Source of the DNA: Cylindrobasidium torrendii FP15055 ss-10
Taxonomy: Eukaryota; Basidiomycota; Agaricomycetes; Agaricales; Physalacriaceae
Direction of reading: 5' to 3'
NCBI GenBank assembly: GCA_000934385.1
Contig: KN880836.1
Span: 1-16,039 of the forward strand
DNA length: 16,039 nt
The notes beneath the pieces are model-generated. The model did not search any database. It worked only from the letters and a program-made list of their open reading frames with translations, and was not told where the DNA came from. A program made the translations under genes and the position numbers. Shown piece after piece: positions 1-11,446 of the stretch; the stretch's first letter is position 1, and every line of letters starts with the position of its first letter.

Positions 1-206
1 TCTCGTTTTTGCCCCTTTTCCGCGCAACAAGTCAAGTGAACACCACGAAAATTAAGCAAAATACAACCACAACACCGCTAAAAGTTGCGCAGATAGTACA
101 TACTCATGTTGCATACACTAGTAAAGTTTCGCCTCATTTTTTTCCACGATTGAGTGCCATAAAATACAGCGCAATCTATGCGATAAGTACACATTGACAA
201 AGTCCG

Positions 207-1327
207 TCAGGCAGCAAGAAGTACAGAAAACTGGAGGAAGACAATGAAGCGAAGGATCCACGCCATGCTCTCTGGGTTCCGGATCGCGCTGCCTGAATCA
301 CTTGAACCACCATCGTCGCTGGGTTCCTCATAGCCGCTGCCATTGGCCCCGATATACTGGCGTCCGAGCGTTGTGATCTTCGCGTCCGCGTTCATCAGGC
401 GATTTTCCTGTACACACTTAATACACGAAAAACTAACTGGTGCGATTGCGTACCTCATTGACACCGGCCATACTGGTCAGCGAGCCAAAGTATGCGTACA
501 TCTTGATCCAGTCGGTATTGTCCATCCAGGTCTGAGTCGTATTGAGGAAGTCGACGACTTCATCCTCTGTGCACTGGTCGTCTGTGTTGAAGTTCTGACA
601 TGACCACTCTGTCACAGCAATAGGGCGCTTGAAGGTTTCGTGGAAGTCTTCCATGTACTCGATGAAGTCGGTAGCGTTGATGTCGTACCAATCTGTTCAC
701 GGATGTTAGTGAATAAACCTTGTGAGCAATACAAATACGCACGGCAGGCTATGAAATCGACTGTGCATCCGTCACACTCGTCCAAGAAATCCAGAAGCCA
801 TTCCTTTCCGGAGGGTGCGCCTGACGGGGCAGGACTCCCAAGCTCCAGGTCGGGATATTCGTTGAGGAGGGGGTTGATGTATTCCTTCCACATCTCGGCG
901 CCCTCCTTGGGGGTCATGTTCGACTGCCCGGTTTCCTGGGGCTCGTTCATCCCGAGTATCTTCGTCACCCCACCGGCTTTGAGGGTATCGTTAATGGTGG
1001 CCTTCCACTCGTCGAGCTGGCGGTTCCCCCAGAGCATGGGAACATACTCGATGCCGGATGGAGGTTGCCAGATATACGTCTTAGGAGACCAGGTATAATA
1101 CCTTGGGTTAAGCGCAGTCAGCGAGTCGAGCCCGAGGAATACAATAGAGATGAGTGCGGTTGAACGTACCACTGGACCTTTCCAGTCTCTAGAAACTGCT
1201 CCATCGAAGAACTGTCCCCGCCTCCCCATGCCAGCCCTGCCTTATTCGTTGAATTGACCTCGCGCGGGGACAGTGGGCTGGCCACCACCGCAGAAAGGGC
1301 CGTCATAAAAATCGTAGCCGCAAGCAT
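207..1327 (-). CDS. GH128 endo-beta-1,3-glucanase, probably GPI-anchored
   Basis: Four exons: 1327-1170, 1101-743, 692-454 and 407-207, with introns of 68, 50 and 46 nt whose phases agree; product 318 aa. Residues 1-16 (MLAATIFMTALSAVVA) are a signal peptide. The core matches the Asl1-like/GH128 family: LGMNEPQ with the likely acid/base Glu106, then HWYDINATDF, and AVTEWSC with the likely nucleophile Glu201. The family hydrolyses beta-1,3-glucan in fungal cell walls. The last exon adds a Gly/Ser/Asp-rich spacer (about 272-293) and a hydrophobic C-terminus (about 302-318), which together look like a GPI-attachment signal. The protein would then sit on the outer face of the plasma membrane or in the wall rather than being freely secreted. 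Several N-x-S/T sequons are present. The family is clear; the GPI anchor is inferred from the tail, which contains one Arg. Confidence 0.88.
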
Positions 1328-1453
1328 CGTTAGAAAGTTCGTTTGTCACAAGGGTATTAACAGGAAAGGTGTGTCGGTAATGGTGAAGTTAGAACTGGTC
1401 GTGAAAATGGGTCATGAAGGGGTGATTGTGAAGAGCTTATCGAGGTAGCGCGC

Positions 1454-1460
1454 TCTTATA
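1454..1460 (-). promoter_or_regulatory. Candidate TATA box of the GH128 gene
   Basis: TATAAGA on the minus strand, 127 nt upstream of the GH128 start codon. The distance is plausible for a fungal promoter with a 5' UTR of roughly 90-100 nt. Nothing else in 1328-1700 stands out as a gene or structure. Confidence 0.4.
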
Positions 1461-1750
1461 GCTGTCGAGCACGGAGAGTTGACGCGTATTGTGTCCGAGG
1501 ACACGGAATGTGGATCCAAGTCCAAGCCCGACGTGCCTTGACCCTTGGAGCATTGCGACCGAATGACGAGGGGACGAAGGAATTCCACTCTCCCTTGTTA
1601 TTCGAATGTCGCGGTACCAAGAGCTACAAATGCATAGGATGTGAGCAACATAAATTTAACCTTTTTCCTTCACTCACACAGAACTGAGAAGCACACCCAT
1701 GCTATCTCCTTCTCCGTGACTCCGTCCTCGAGGTCGCACACCCTCCCGCC

Positions 1751-2370
1751 ATGACATCAGGATCTCCACTCCCTCCCAGGCTTGAGCGCAGCCTCGCAGG
1801 TCCAATGCCATCATTCCCAAGCGCCCTTGGACCTACTACGACATCATCCCTCATGCACATGCTCTGCTCGTTGGTCGTACTTACCACTGGCAGAAGGTAG
1901 ACCGCCACTCGCCAATGCAAACACTGTCTGTGGTCTCGGTATCTATGCACGAACTCGAGGAATGGCTGTCAGGGTCGGGCCGGACTCACATTATGGTGTG
2001 TATGTAAACTCGGTGGGTGTCGTGAGCGGTCAACCTGAAGTACGAGGAAAAGTTGAATATCGATATCTTGTTAGCACTACTGCTGGTCTTTCCACTGTCC
2101 GATTTCTTCGTAGCTCCAATTTCGCGCGCGTTGCGGGCTTCTCGTAGACGACGGATTTTCGGGAATCCTGGCGCGTTGCTCTCCGAGGAATCAGGATACG
2201 CACCTTTCTCTCATCTTGGAGGCTCACGAGAATTTTCCACGCTACCCTTAGTGGATCTTTCAAAGGGGGGATTGCAACATGTGGCTATCGAGGTGTACCA
2301 TTTCCAAAAATTTCCAGCGACTTGCTACTTGGTGGATAAGTTGCAAATATGCCGATCGACTGAGCAGTAG
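1751..2370 (+). other. Degenerate coding remnant, unrecognised
   Basis: No intact gene fits here, but pieces look protein-coding. From 1786 one frame reads about 69 codons, including WTYYDIIPHAHALLVGRTYH and then a charged stretch with HELEEWL, before a stop at 1993-1995. An ATG at 1751 opens a second frame (MTSGSPLPPRLERSLA) that would need a frameshift to join it. Downstream frames are broken by stops, apart from one open stretch at 2053-2370 without a recognisable domain. The segment lies just upstream of the disrupted HNH gene on the same strand, so it could be a separate decayed gene, a young non-coding stretch, or part of the same decayed locus. I do not recognise the family. Confidence 0.3.
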
Positions 2371-2455
2371 ACCAAACAACTTAAACAAACAACCCGGCAT
2401 CGCGGCAGACTGGCTGACCGATGACGTAACCGACAAAACTCTAAACGACTAATCC

Positions 2456-3701
2456 ATGCACGGCCAACCCTTTCCAGCTACAATCAACTCGGCAAACACA
2501 GAGATCCTGGCCGCCTTCGAAAAAATGTGGACAGATAGAGTCTGTCTTGATGGCCCGTGTGAACGCTGGGACCGGCGCTCATGCTCAAGAACAAGATTTC
2601 ATGGACATTCGAGTCGCTCGCTATCTCCTACTCTATGCACCAACATAAGTCGGGAGAGAATGGGCCGCTTCTTCAATTCTGTCGTTGTCGGATTCCGACG
2701 AGCAGGTTATCGAATTTGGACATTTTGTCAGGAAACATTATATCTGCAGCTGTGCGTTAGTATCGTCTGTGCCAATTTGCGCAGTGTAGTTCGCAGACCC
2801 AGAGGACATACCCCCGCCGTATCCCACCATGATTCGCGCCCCTCCTTCAACGACGCGCAACAAGAAGCTTTGACAGGCCTCGCAGCAGCCCCTCTGAACC
2901 ACAGCCAAGCGAAAATGCAGGTACGCCGCGAAAATGGGCTTCAAATATTTCGCTCTGAGGATTCAGCTCCTAGGCCCTCATCAGAGACGGAAACCGCTGC
3001 ATTATCTCCCGAGTGGTAGATGAAGCTGCCTACCTTGAAAATCGGGCGCAACACCCCAATGGACAAGCCGACCTCACCCTCTGCGCTCACATCTTCGACG
3101 AAAGCACGAACTATTCCCCTGTCATTGTCGAAAATACCCCGCCCAAGGTGCGTGCTACAGCAGCGCAGGATGATCAGCAGGAATTCGCGGGCAATGTCTG
3201 GACGATTATGCAGTACATGGGCTACTCTGAGATCGCCAACGACCTGGGTGGCTCCAGGATCCACCGTCTGGGCAATGTCATAACACTTACACCCTTGCTT
3301 TTCAACTACTTCGAGGACTCTGCGCTTCTGCTTGGAGGCAACAGTATGCTAGCATCGACGCCCCTCACGCAAACTCTTACACTTCTTGATAGGGTCATCC
3401 TAACGAGTACAATCTCGTAGCCTCTCCGGACCTACTCTCATTTCTGGCGGAGAAAAACTGCCCTACAAAAGTGACATTGTCAAGCAGACATGGGCTCGAG
3501 CCGCCCTCACCTGATTACCTCGCCATCCACGCTGCATGCTACTACATTGCTAATCTGTCGGGGTCTGCAGACTGGTATGCGCGCATAGATCGCGAAGGTA
3601 ACGCGTATTTCAGTACCGTTCTTGCAGATAATAGTGCTTCTTTTGCCGCCGTCCTTGCAGACAAGCTCGAACGCCTTCCTGGACTGCATAGTGCATGCTA
3701 A
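2456..3701 (+). pseudogene. Disrupted HNH-endonuclease family gene
   Basis: Pieces of a fungal HNH-nuclease protein lie in the right order but in changing frames. They are ILAAFEKMW at the N-terminus (from ATG 2456), then RVARYLLLYAPT in another frame, a TAA at 2646-2648, and the same frame resuming with VGREWAASSILSLSDSDEQV. A further shift leads to RRPRGHTPAVSHHDSRPSF. After a clean 53-nt phase-0 intron (2921-2973) come ALIRDGNRCIISR, CAHIFDESTN, WTIMQYMGYSEI and HRLGNVITL. Past a probable intron (3344-3392) whose phases do not agree come HPNEYNLVA and PPSPDYLAIHAACYYIANLSG, ending at TAA 3699-3701. The position where I expect the last His of the HNH motif reads LLFNYFED. Such proteins form large families in Agaricomycetes; their role is not established to my knowledge. 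The lesions make a full-length product unlikely, although sequencing errors could mimic some of them. Confidence 0.75.
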
Positions 3702-3981
3702 TTAGAACACATTCATTTGCCTTCATGATACGATCTTGCCCGTCCGGTGAACATACTCGCATGGAACGATTTGAAACCTGTCAAAGGCTTGTACATCCTC
3801 AGCGCGCGTTGTCGACCCGGATATGGCTGCCTTACGGCTCGGCTTTGTTTCCAAAAACTCAGAGACAATACCCTGCCAAACTGAACCCAATCATATGTGT
3901 ATTTCTTTGATACCATTCATAACCATGTACTTAGTACTGAAAACCCATTCCTAGTACATATTTCCCTCAAAAAAGCTGGTT

Positions 3982-6362
<2,381 letters not shown>

Positions 6363-6432
6363 CTATGAAAGGACGGAAAGGCGAAGGGAGGATGAAGGTC
6401 AGAGACAAAGAAACGGAAGCCTATTTCAACGC

Positions 6433-6440
6433 TTTATATA
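6433..6440 (-). promoter_or_regulatory. Candidate TATA box of the amylase gene
   Basis: TATATAAA on the minus strand, 77 nt upstream of the amylase ATG. This is a canonical TATA sequence at a distance suited to a short 5' UTR, typical of strongly inducible secreted-enzyme genes in fungi. Confidence 0.6.
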
Positions 6441-8239
6441 GGTGAAATGGAGGGACACGGCTCCAGTTTCGAACTGTTAGGAACGAGAAAAACACATAGC
6501 GACAACCAGATGAACCGGCACTCGAGCGCTCTTGGACAGCAGGACCGGGCCCAGGGTGTGGTGTCCTTCGGAAGTGCCAAGTTGTCTACCCTGCTCGAGT
6601 ATTCCAGTGCGAGAGAAGTATGATATGGCAGGTACTGGGCTTGTGTGTAGGGAATTTGACGGTTTGAGTTTGAACATGGTCACAAAGGCAACATCGTCCA
6701 AGTGCCAGTGTCTGGGTATGCGCAGAGAAATAGGCGTTGAACGGTTTCCTGGGTTGTCGGATATCGATTATGTGTACCTCGGCGCAAGACACAAGGCTTC
6801 TTCCTGTCTAAATTCTGTGGAGGTCGCGGTCCCATGATGGTCAGACGCACGCGTTTTCAATCCACGTGAATATCCAAAAAGGAAGTACAACCAGGTCCCA
6901 GGCGACTCTAAGTGCTAGAAATCCGCGAACATAGTCAGTTCCGACCTGGTTCCGACTCTGGTAGGACACTTTAACCGTCGACTACCTACCCAAAATTATG
7001 GATTGAAGTACCTTCCATTCAGCGCTGAATACCGTGGCATTGGCCACTGGCCTGCTGGGCTGCTGGATCCTGACGCGATGCTTGCATCCGATAACCGTGG
7101 TGAAAGTGACGTTAACATAGCCTAATTCTGTGGGCCTTAAGTCCGATTTAAGAATTATACACACAAGGAACGTGCTCGAGTACCGCGTTCGGAAATCTAA
7201 GGTCGCGAACTCGTGGGTGTTGCCCCTGCGATTATCCCCGGAAGAGCCGTCAATTGGGGTAATACTTGGATGCTTGTTCTACTCCGACTCGTCTCCTCGT
7301 CCCTTCCGTGCGTCTCGTGAGCAACCTTGAGATGAGAAACTTCGACCTGCTTGTTTTGACCGACAACCGAGATTTTCGAAGCTACTTGGCACGCGAGCTG
7401 CGAGGCACAATACATCCTCACACTTCGAAGCGGCTTAAAAAGTCTAAACCACGCGATTTGGAATTGACCGTGAATGAAGCTGGACGTGGGTCTTGACCTG
7501 GTCTTGACTCGTTGACATTTGTTTCCCTGGAGGTACATCGGCCATGTCGCGATATGTTGCCTGTTACATCCTGTCAACAGGTATCAGAATTCTGCGTGCT
7601 ACAAGGAAGGGCTCTTAACGATCTTAACCCTGATTTTTAGCTCATACCAACTGACGTTGACACCGTCCGGGGTGGGCTCCCACAACAAGTCCAGTTTCCC
7701 GCGTCTACGGAAAACTATGCATAAGTTGACAATATACCTCGACTTTCTTTGTATGTCTGAACCTGACCAGACCTGACCTCTACGCTTTGTACAACAGCGT
7801 CAGAAGAATTCCCAGGCCGTCTCCGCCGCACGTAGAAGTAGGACTACTGGCACAGGATGTGGAGCTGAATCGGGATAGAATATTTCCGCAGCTCTAGTGG
7901 ATCAAATTTTGCAATTAGTATACGCAGTGGTAAGGTAATAGCACAACAGCATTCTTCACCTGCGGCTGCCGCCACAGTTACACGGCCCGAAGTCCGGATG
8001 TTCACTTTCAATGTCCGCGCCATCCTGAAGTTTACTATAATTTCTTCAATAATGAAAGAAGTCTATGTCCGGATTCCCGCGGAGAGATGTAGCGTACGTT
8101 TCTCCTTCTTACTGTCATGCAGCTCGTCAGGTAGGTCAGCTTCAGCACTGAATCCCGGCCGCTGACCCAGGTTACCGTAGCCAGCAGGATTCTGATACTT
8201 TCAAGAGTGCGCACATACTAAGCAAAATCGTACTGGGTG
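6441..8239. other. Gene-poor interval between amylase and J1
   Basis: About 1.8 kb with only short open frames (up to about 126 codons) that carry no recognisable motif or convincing spliced structure. It must hold the upstream regulatory region of the amylase on the left and of J1 on the right. I see small direct repeats only (GGTCTTGAC twice near 7490-7507; several CCTGACC near 7760-7780), no terminal inverted repeats and no RNA gene. At 8051 an ATG opens a 38-codon frame containing a GTACGT donor-like site; whether this is a leader exon of J1 cannot be decided here. Confidence 0.5.
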
Positions 8240-8982
8240 ATGTATATCTGCAAACCAGATGATGTTCTAGCAATTTTGCACGACAAAGATAAGGATATAA
8301 GAAGCCTTCGGACTGAGCTGGACGCCCTCAAGACGTCTAACGCCAACCTTCGTAATGAGCTCGACGCCTTAAAAGAATCCAACACTGCTCGCGCGCTTGA
8401 ACCTGTCCCAGACGACCTTCAGAACTCGCTGGTGGGTCGACATAGCCCTCTTCTAACAATCGTGCTAACGTATTGCAGACAACCCATTCACTTGCCCGTG
8501 TCGGTCAAGCAGTTGGAGACCCGTACGGCGGTGCACCATTCGACGACTCCGCCGGGGCCATCATGGCGCATTCCCCTCCGAGGATAACCTTCATCGGGAT
8601 GCATGCATGCCAAGGTGACAGAATCAGGAGTATATCCTATGAGCTACTCTACCCAGACGGCTCGCGCACATCCTTCAGCCACGGAAAAAGGGAAGCCGAT
8701 AACAGAAAGCTCGAGTTGCACAACGAGGAGTATATCGTAAGCCTAGTCATTGGGACGGGACCCGCGCCCTGGCCGCACACCGAAAAGACTATACAGTACC
8801 TCAAGTGTATCACAAATGAGGGTCGAGAGCTTGAGGGTGGAAAGAGGGATGGACGTGATTGTGTAGAGGTCTCCGCGCCCGAGAATGAGGAAGGCAAGGG
8901 AAAGTGGGGCTTGATTGGCTTCGTGGGTCGGTCGTGGGATGAAGTGGATTCCCTAAGCCCGATTTGGGGCGCGGTTTATTGA
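8240..8982 (+). CDS. J1: coiled-coil plus jacalin-like lectin protein
   Basis: Two exons, 8240-8431 and 8479-8982, joined by a 47-nt phase-0 intron with a GTGGGT donor, a branch-like TGCTAAC and a TTGCAG acceptor; product 231 aa. Residues about 9-52 form a coiled coil with two 14-residue repeats (LRTELDALKTSNAN, LRNELDALKESNTA). The C-terminal domain (about 70-231) fits the jacalin beta-prism: GDPYGGAPFDDS (77-88), ISYELLYPDGS, EEYIVSLVIG, and WGLIGFVGRSWDEVDSL near the end, followed by PIWGAVY. Jacalin-related lectins bind carbohydrate through the first Gly-rich loop and a C-terminal G-x-x-x-D type loop; J1 keeps the first loop and Asp221. No signal peptide is visible, so it is probably cytosolic. 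An in-frame stop lies at 8219-8221, but a spliced upstream exon, as in J2, remains possible, so the start is uncertain. Confidence 0.75.
8306..8389 (+). repeat. Two 42-bp coiled-coil coding repeats in J1
   Basis: Two adjacent 42-nt units (8306-8347 and 8348-8389) encode LRTELDALKTSNAN and LRNELDALKESNTA. The 14-residue period equals two heptads, with Leu at the core positions. The same period occurs in J2. Confidence 0.7.
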
Positions 8983-9493
8983 GGAGTGATATAGCCAACA
9001 CGCACGAATAGTCACATCTTTTTCACTTGTGAATGAAATATGCGTAGTTCTGGACGCCGAGAGAAGCTCAATTGCGAGCAAGGAATGGGGAAGACCGAAA
9101 TGTGACTACTGCAGCATGTTTGCAGCGAGTGAAAGGAATCACACCTGGATACACCGGCGGCTGAGCTTTCGCGCAAGGTCATCCCGATATTTGGCTTTCT
9201 TGACATCGATAGGCAAGTCCATCGAGATAGAAAGACGAGACGGGTCACGGCGCACAGATTGATGGCGATCACGCCGTATGTGGGAATTATTTGTCATATT
9301 TCACGATGTCTTCGACCATGGTCCCTGGCGTACCACCGTGGCAATAGCTCGAAAGTGCTACTCTCCAGCCGACTGGTGCTCGTTATGTGATTTCTCGTTG
9401 GTTTCACATCGGCATTCTCCGGACGGGTGTTCGAACCTTGAGTTACCCAGTCACACGCCAATTGAACGGAGCCATCCTTTCGTCTGCACCACC
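8983..9493. other. J1-J2 intergenic region
   Basis: About 510 bp between the J1 stop and the J2 start. It should contain the J1 terminator and the J2 promoter. Open frames here are short and without motifs, and I see no clear TATA box, RNA gene or repeat. Confidence 0.5.
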
Positions 9494-10845
9494 ATGCTCA
9501 TACAACAATCCTCCCAATCCACCGAAGGTCTGGCACACCAAATCCTTGAATTGTGAGTACAAAGCCTCCTCGTCCTATGATGTTCACCGATTCTGTACCA
9601 GATGCCGTGACCTCGAGGCGTTTAAAGGTTAGCGCGTTAGCGCCCAGCGCCTATTCTTGCCCATACTTATTTCTCTTCCCAACATTTCCACTGAGGCGCT
9701 AACACATATTACAGGCAGCACAAAATGCGCGTTCCAAGAACGTGATGACAAGATCGACACCTTGCAGCGCGAGCTGGCTGATACGAAAAACATGTGCGAT
9801 GCCTTGCAACTCGAATTGGCAGATAACAAGAACGTGCGCGACGCCTTGCAACTCGAACTGGCGAATAACAAGATCATGTGCGACGCCTTGCAACTTGATA
9901 CCAAGGACGTGTGCGACGCCCTCCGCGCAACTATCGACGTGCAACGCCTCGAGCTGTCGGACGCGCGCGCTTCTATCGTGGCGTTGGAGCAGCAGACTGC
10001 TGAGGGTATACAACAGGGTGATTCTCGGGTTCTAGCCCAACTTACCTCTTCACTTGAGGACAGCGCAGCCTTGCTTGCGGCGGAGTCGTTGATCCTGCGG
10101 TGTGACGTACAGGAGCAGAGGGCAGAGATAGACGCCTTGCAGGCGCTTGAAATTGAATCTAGTGTTGCAACCCTGGACTCGAGGAGCGAGCAACTGCGAG
10201 AGGATTTCGAAGTGCAGAAAAGGGCAGTAAGTGGTCTTGAGCTTGGCATTGTGAGCGAAATCATTGGGTTTTGTTTTGGGCGATACTTATCGATCCCAGC
10301 CGTATCCAGAGCGGGGGGTTCCCTCAAGCTGGAAAGTCCTCCGCTTGGGCGACGCGGTCGGAGATCAGCATGACGGAATCCCCTTCAGCGATTTGGGACA
10401 CAGCCTGGCTCTTTGTGTCCCAAAAATTGTGAGCGTATCTACTTTCGGGAGATTCGGCGCTCCGACTTGTCCAATCCACTACGAGATTGACTACGCCAAC
10501 GGCTCTCACGACACAGTCACGTACGGGGAGTGTTCAAACCTTGCAAGAACGACCCACAATTTTTCCGAAAATGGTGAATACATCACGAAGGTCGTCATTG
10601 AAACGCGAGCAGGGGAATTGGTATCTGTCGGGTTTTCAACCAACCTTGGGAGGTTGCTCCTTGAGACTAGCAGCACGGATTCTGTTGCGATGTACGAGAG
10701 ACATGAGCTTGTTGCGCCGAGCCTCGAAGATGGAGCAGGGAATCTGAAGTGGGGTCTGGTAGGATTTTCTGGAAGAACTCGAAAAACGTTTTGGTCTAGG
10801 ATGGCGATTGTATGCCTTCGTCCGATTTGGGGAGCTATATACTAG
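9494..10845 (+). CDS. J2: long coiled-coil plus jacalin-like lectin protein
   Basis: Four exons: 9494-9552, 9602-9627 (a 26-nt microexon), 9715-10226 and 10300-10845. Introns are 49, 87 and 73 nt and all phases agree; product 380 aa. The start reads MLIQQSSQSTEGLAHQILEL and runs through the microexon into CAFQERDDKIDTL. Residues about 35-199 are a long coiled coil beginning with four 14- or 11-residue repeats (45-97), three of which carry Cys in the M/V-C-D-A context. The C-terminal part (about 212-380) is jacalin-like and aligns with J1: LGDAVGDQHDGIPFSDL, IHYEIDYANGS, NGEYITKVVIE, LKWGLVGFSGRT, and the terminal RPIWGAIY. The C-terminal loop lacks the Asp that J1 keeps, so sugar binding may be altered or lost. 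The last-exon acceptor at 10300 was chosen because it preserves phase 0. No signal peptide is visible. Function unknown. Confidence 0.75.
9762..9920 (+). repeat. Tandem 42-bp repeats in the J2 coiled coil
   Basis: Three 42-nt units (9762-9803, 9804-9845, 9846-9887) and one shortened 33-nt unit (9888-9920) encode LQRELADTKNMCDA, LQLELADNKNVRDA, LQLELANNKIMCDA and LQLDTKDVCDA. They are closely similar at the DNA level, especially the GCGACGCCTTGCAACT junctions, which points to recent duplication. Confidence 0.85.
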
Positions 10846-11446
10846 CTAGTGGTTACACGTCGTACACTTTGTTTTATTATGAAAGTACATACTAGACCAT
10901 GCAGGTGCGTTGCAATGAGCCGCAGAGGTACCTTTCGCATCAAGTGGCACGCTTAGCCCCCAAACCCCCTTGCCTGCCAGTGCGTACCGCGGAAACGCAA
11001 AAAGATCTGGGAAAGATTGGGAGCGTTAGACTGGAACAGAAGCTACGAACATCATTCAATGGAATGCAAAAGCGTTAGCATCACAGAGAGAGGTATTGTC
11101 GACCTCTGGGGGCCCAGAGCGAGCTGCGCGACACCAGGGTCGCACAGTGGGCAGCCAGCAGAATCTCGAAGTTCTCAGTGGCCAAGGCTGGACACGCAGC
11201 GGTATACATCAGAGGAGGAGTATAACACGAAAGGACAGCTGAGCTCATGGTAAAGCGTTAGCAGGCCATTGTTACGGGGGGACGGGGTGCGTTTGCTTGG
11301 AAATTGTGGGTATGCGGATAGAAAGGGCAAGCGCGCTATGGGTAGTCGCATAAATTCAGATAGACCTATCCATGGACAACGCCATTGATTGTACATGCAG
11401 CTTGCGCCTGATACAAGGAGATAGATACGTACAACACACAGCCTGT
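10846..11446. other. Convergent intergenic region J2 / ZCCHC9-like
   Basis: About 600 bp between two gene ends that face each other, so it should hold both 3' UTRs and terminators. Short open frames are present (up to 91 codons), none with a recognisable motif. Confidence 0.5.

Noticed and set aside
6982..7577. Short open frames that might be small genes
   Set aside because: No motifs, no paired splice signals in phase and no clear start context; nothing separates them from chance.
9424..9440. GTTCGAACC-like tRNA T-loop sequence
   Set aside because: The flanking bases do not form a five-pair T stem and no other tRNA arms are visible.
9762..9920. Regular repeats that could suggest a CRISPR array
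   Set aside because: Units are adjacent without spacers, keep the reading frame and encode a coiled coil; the genome is fungal.
9629..10327. 232-codon minus-strand open frame rich in Ser, Cys and Lys repeats
   Set aside because: It is the antisense mirror of the J2 coiled-coil repeats, has no domain, and the plus strand has a complete spliced model.
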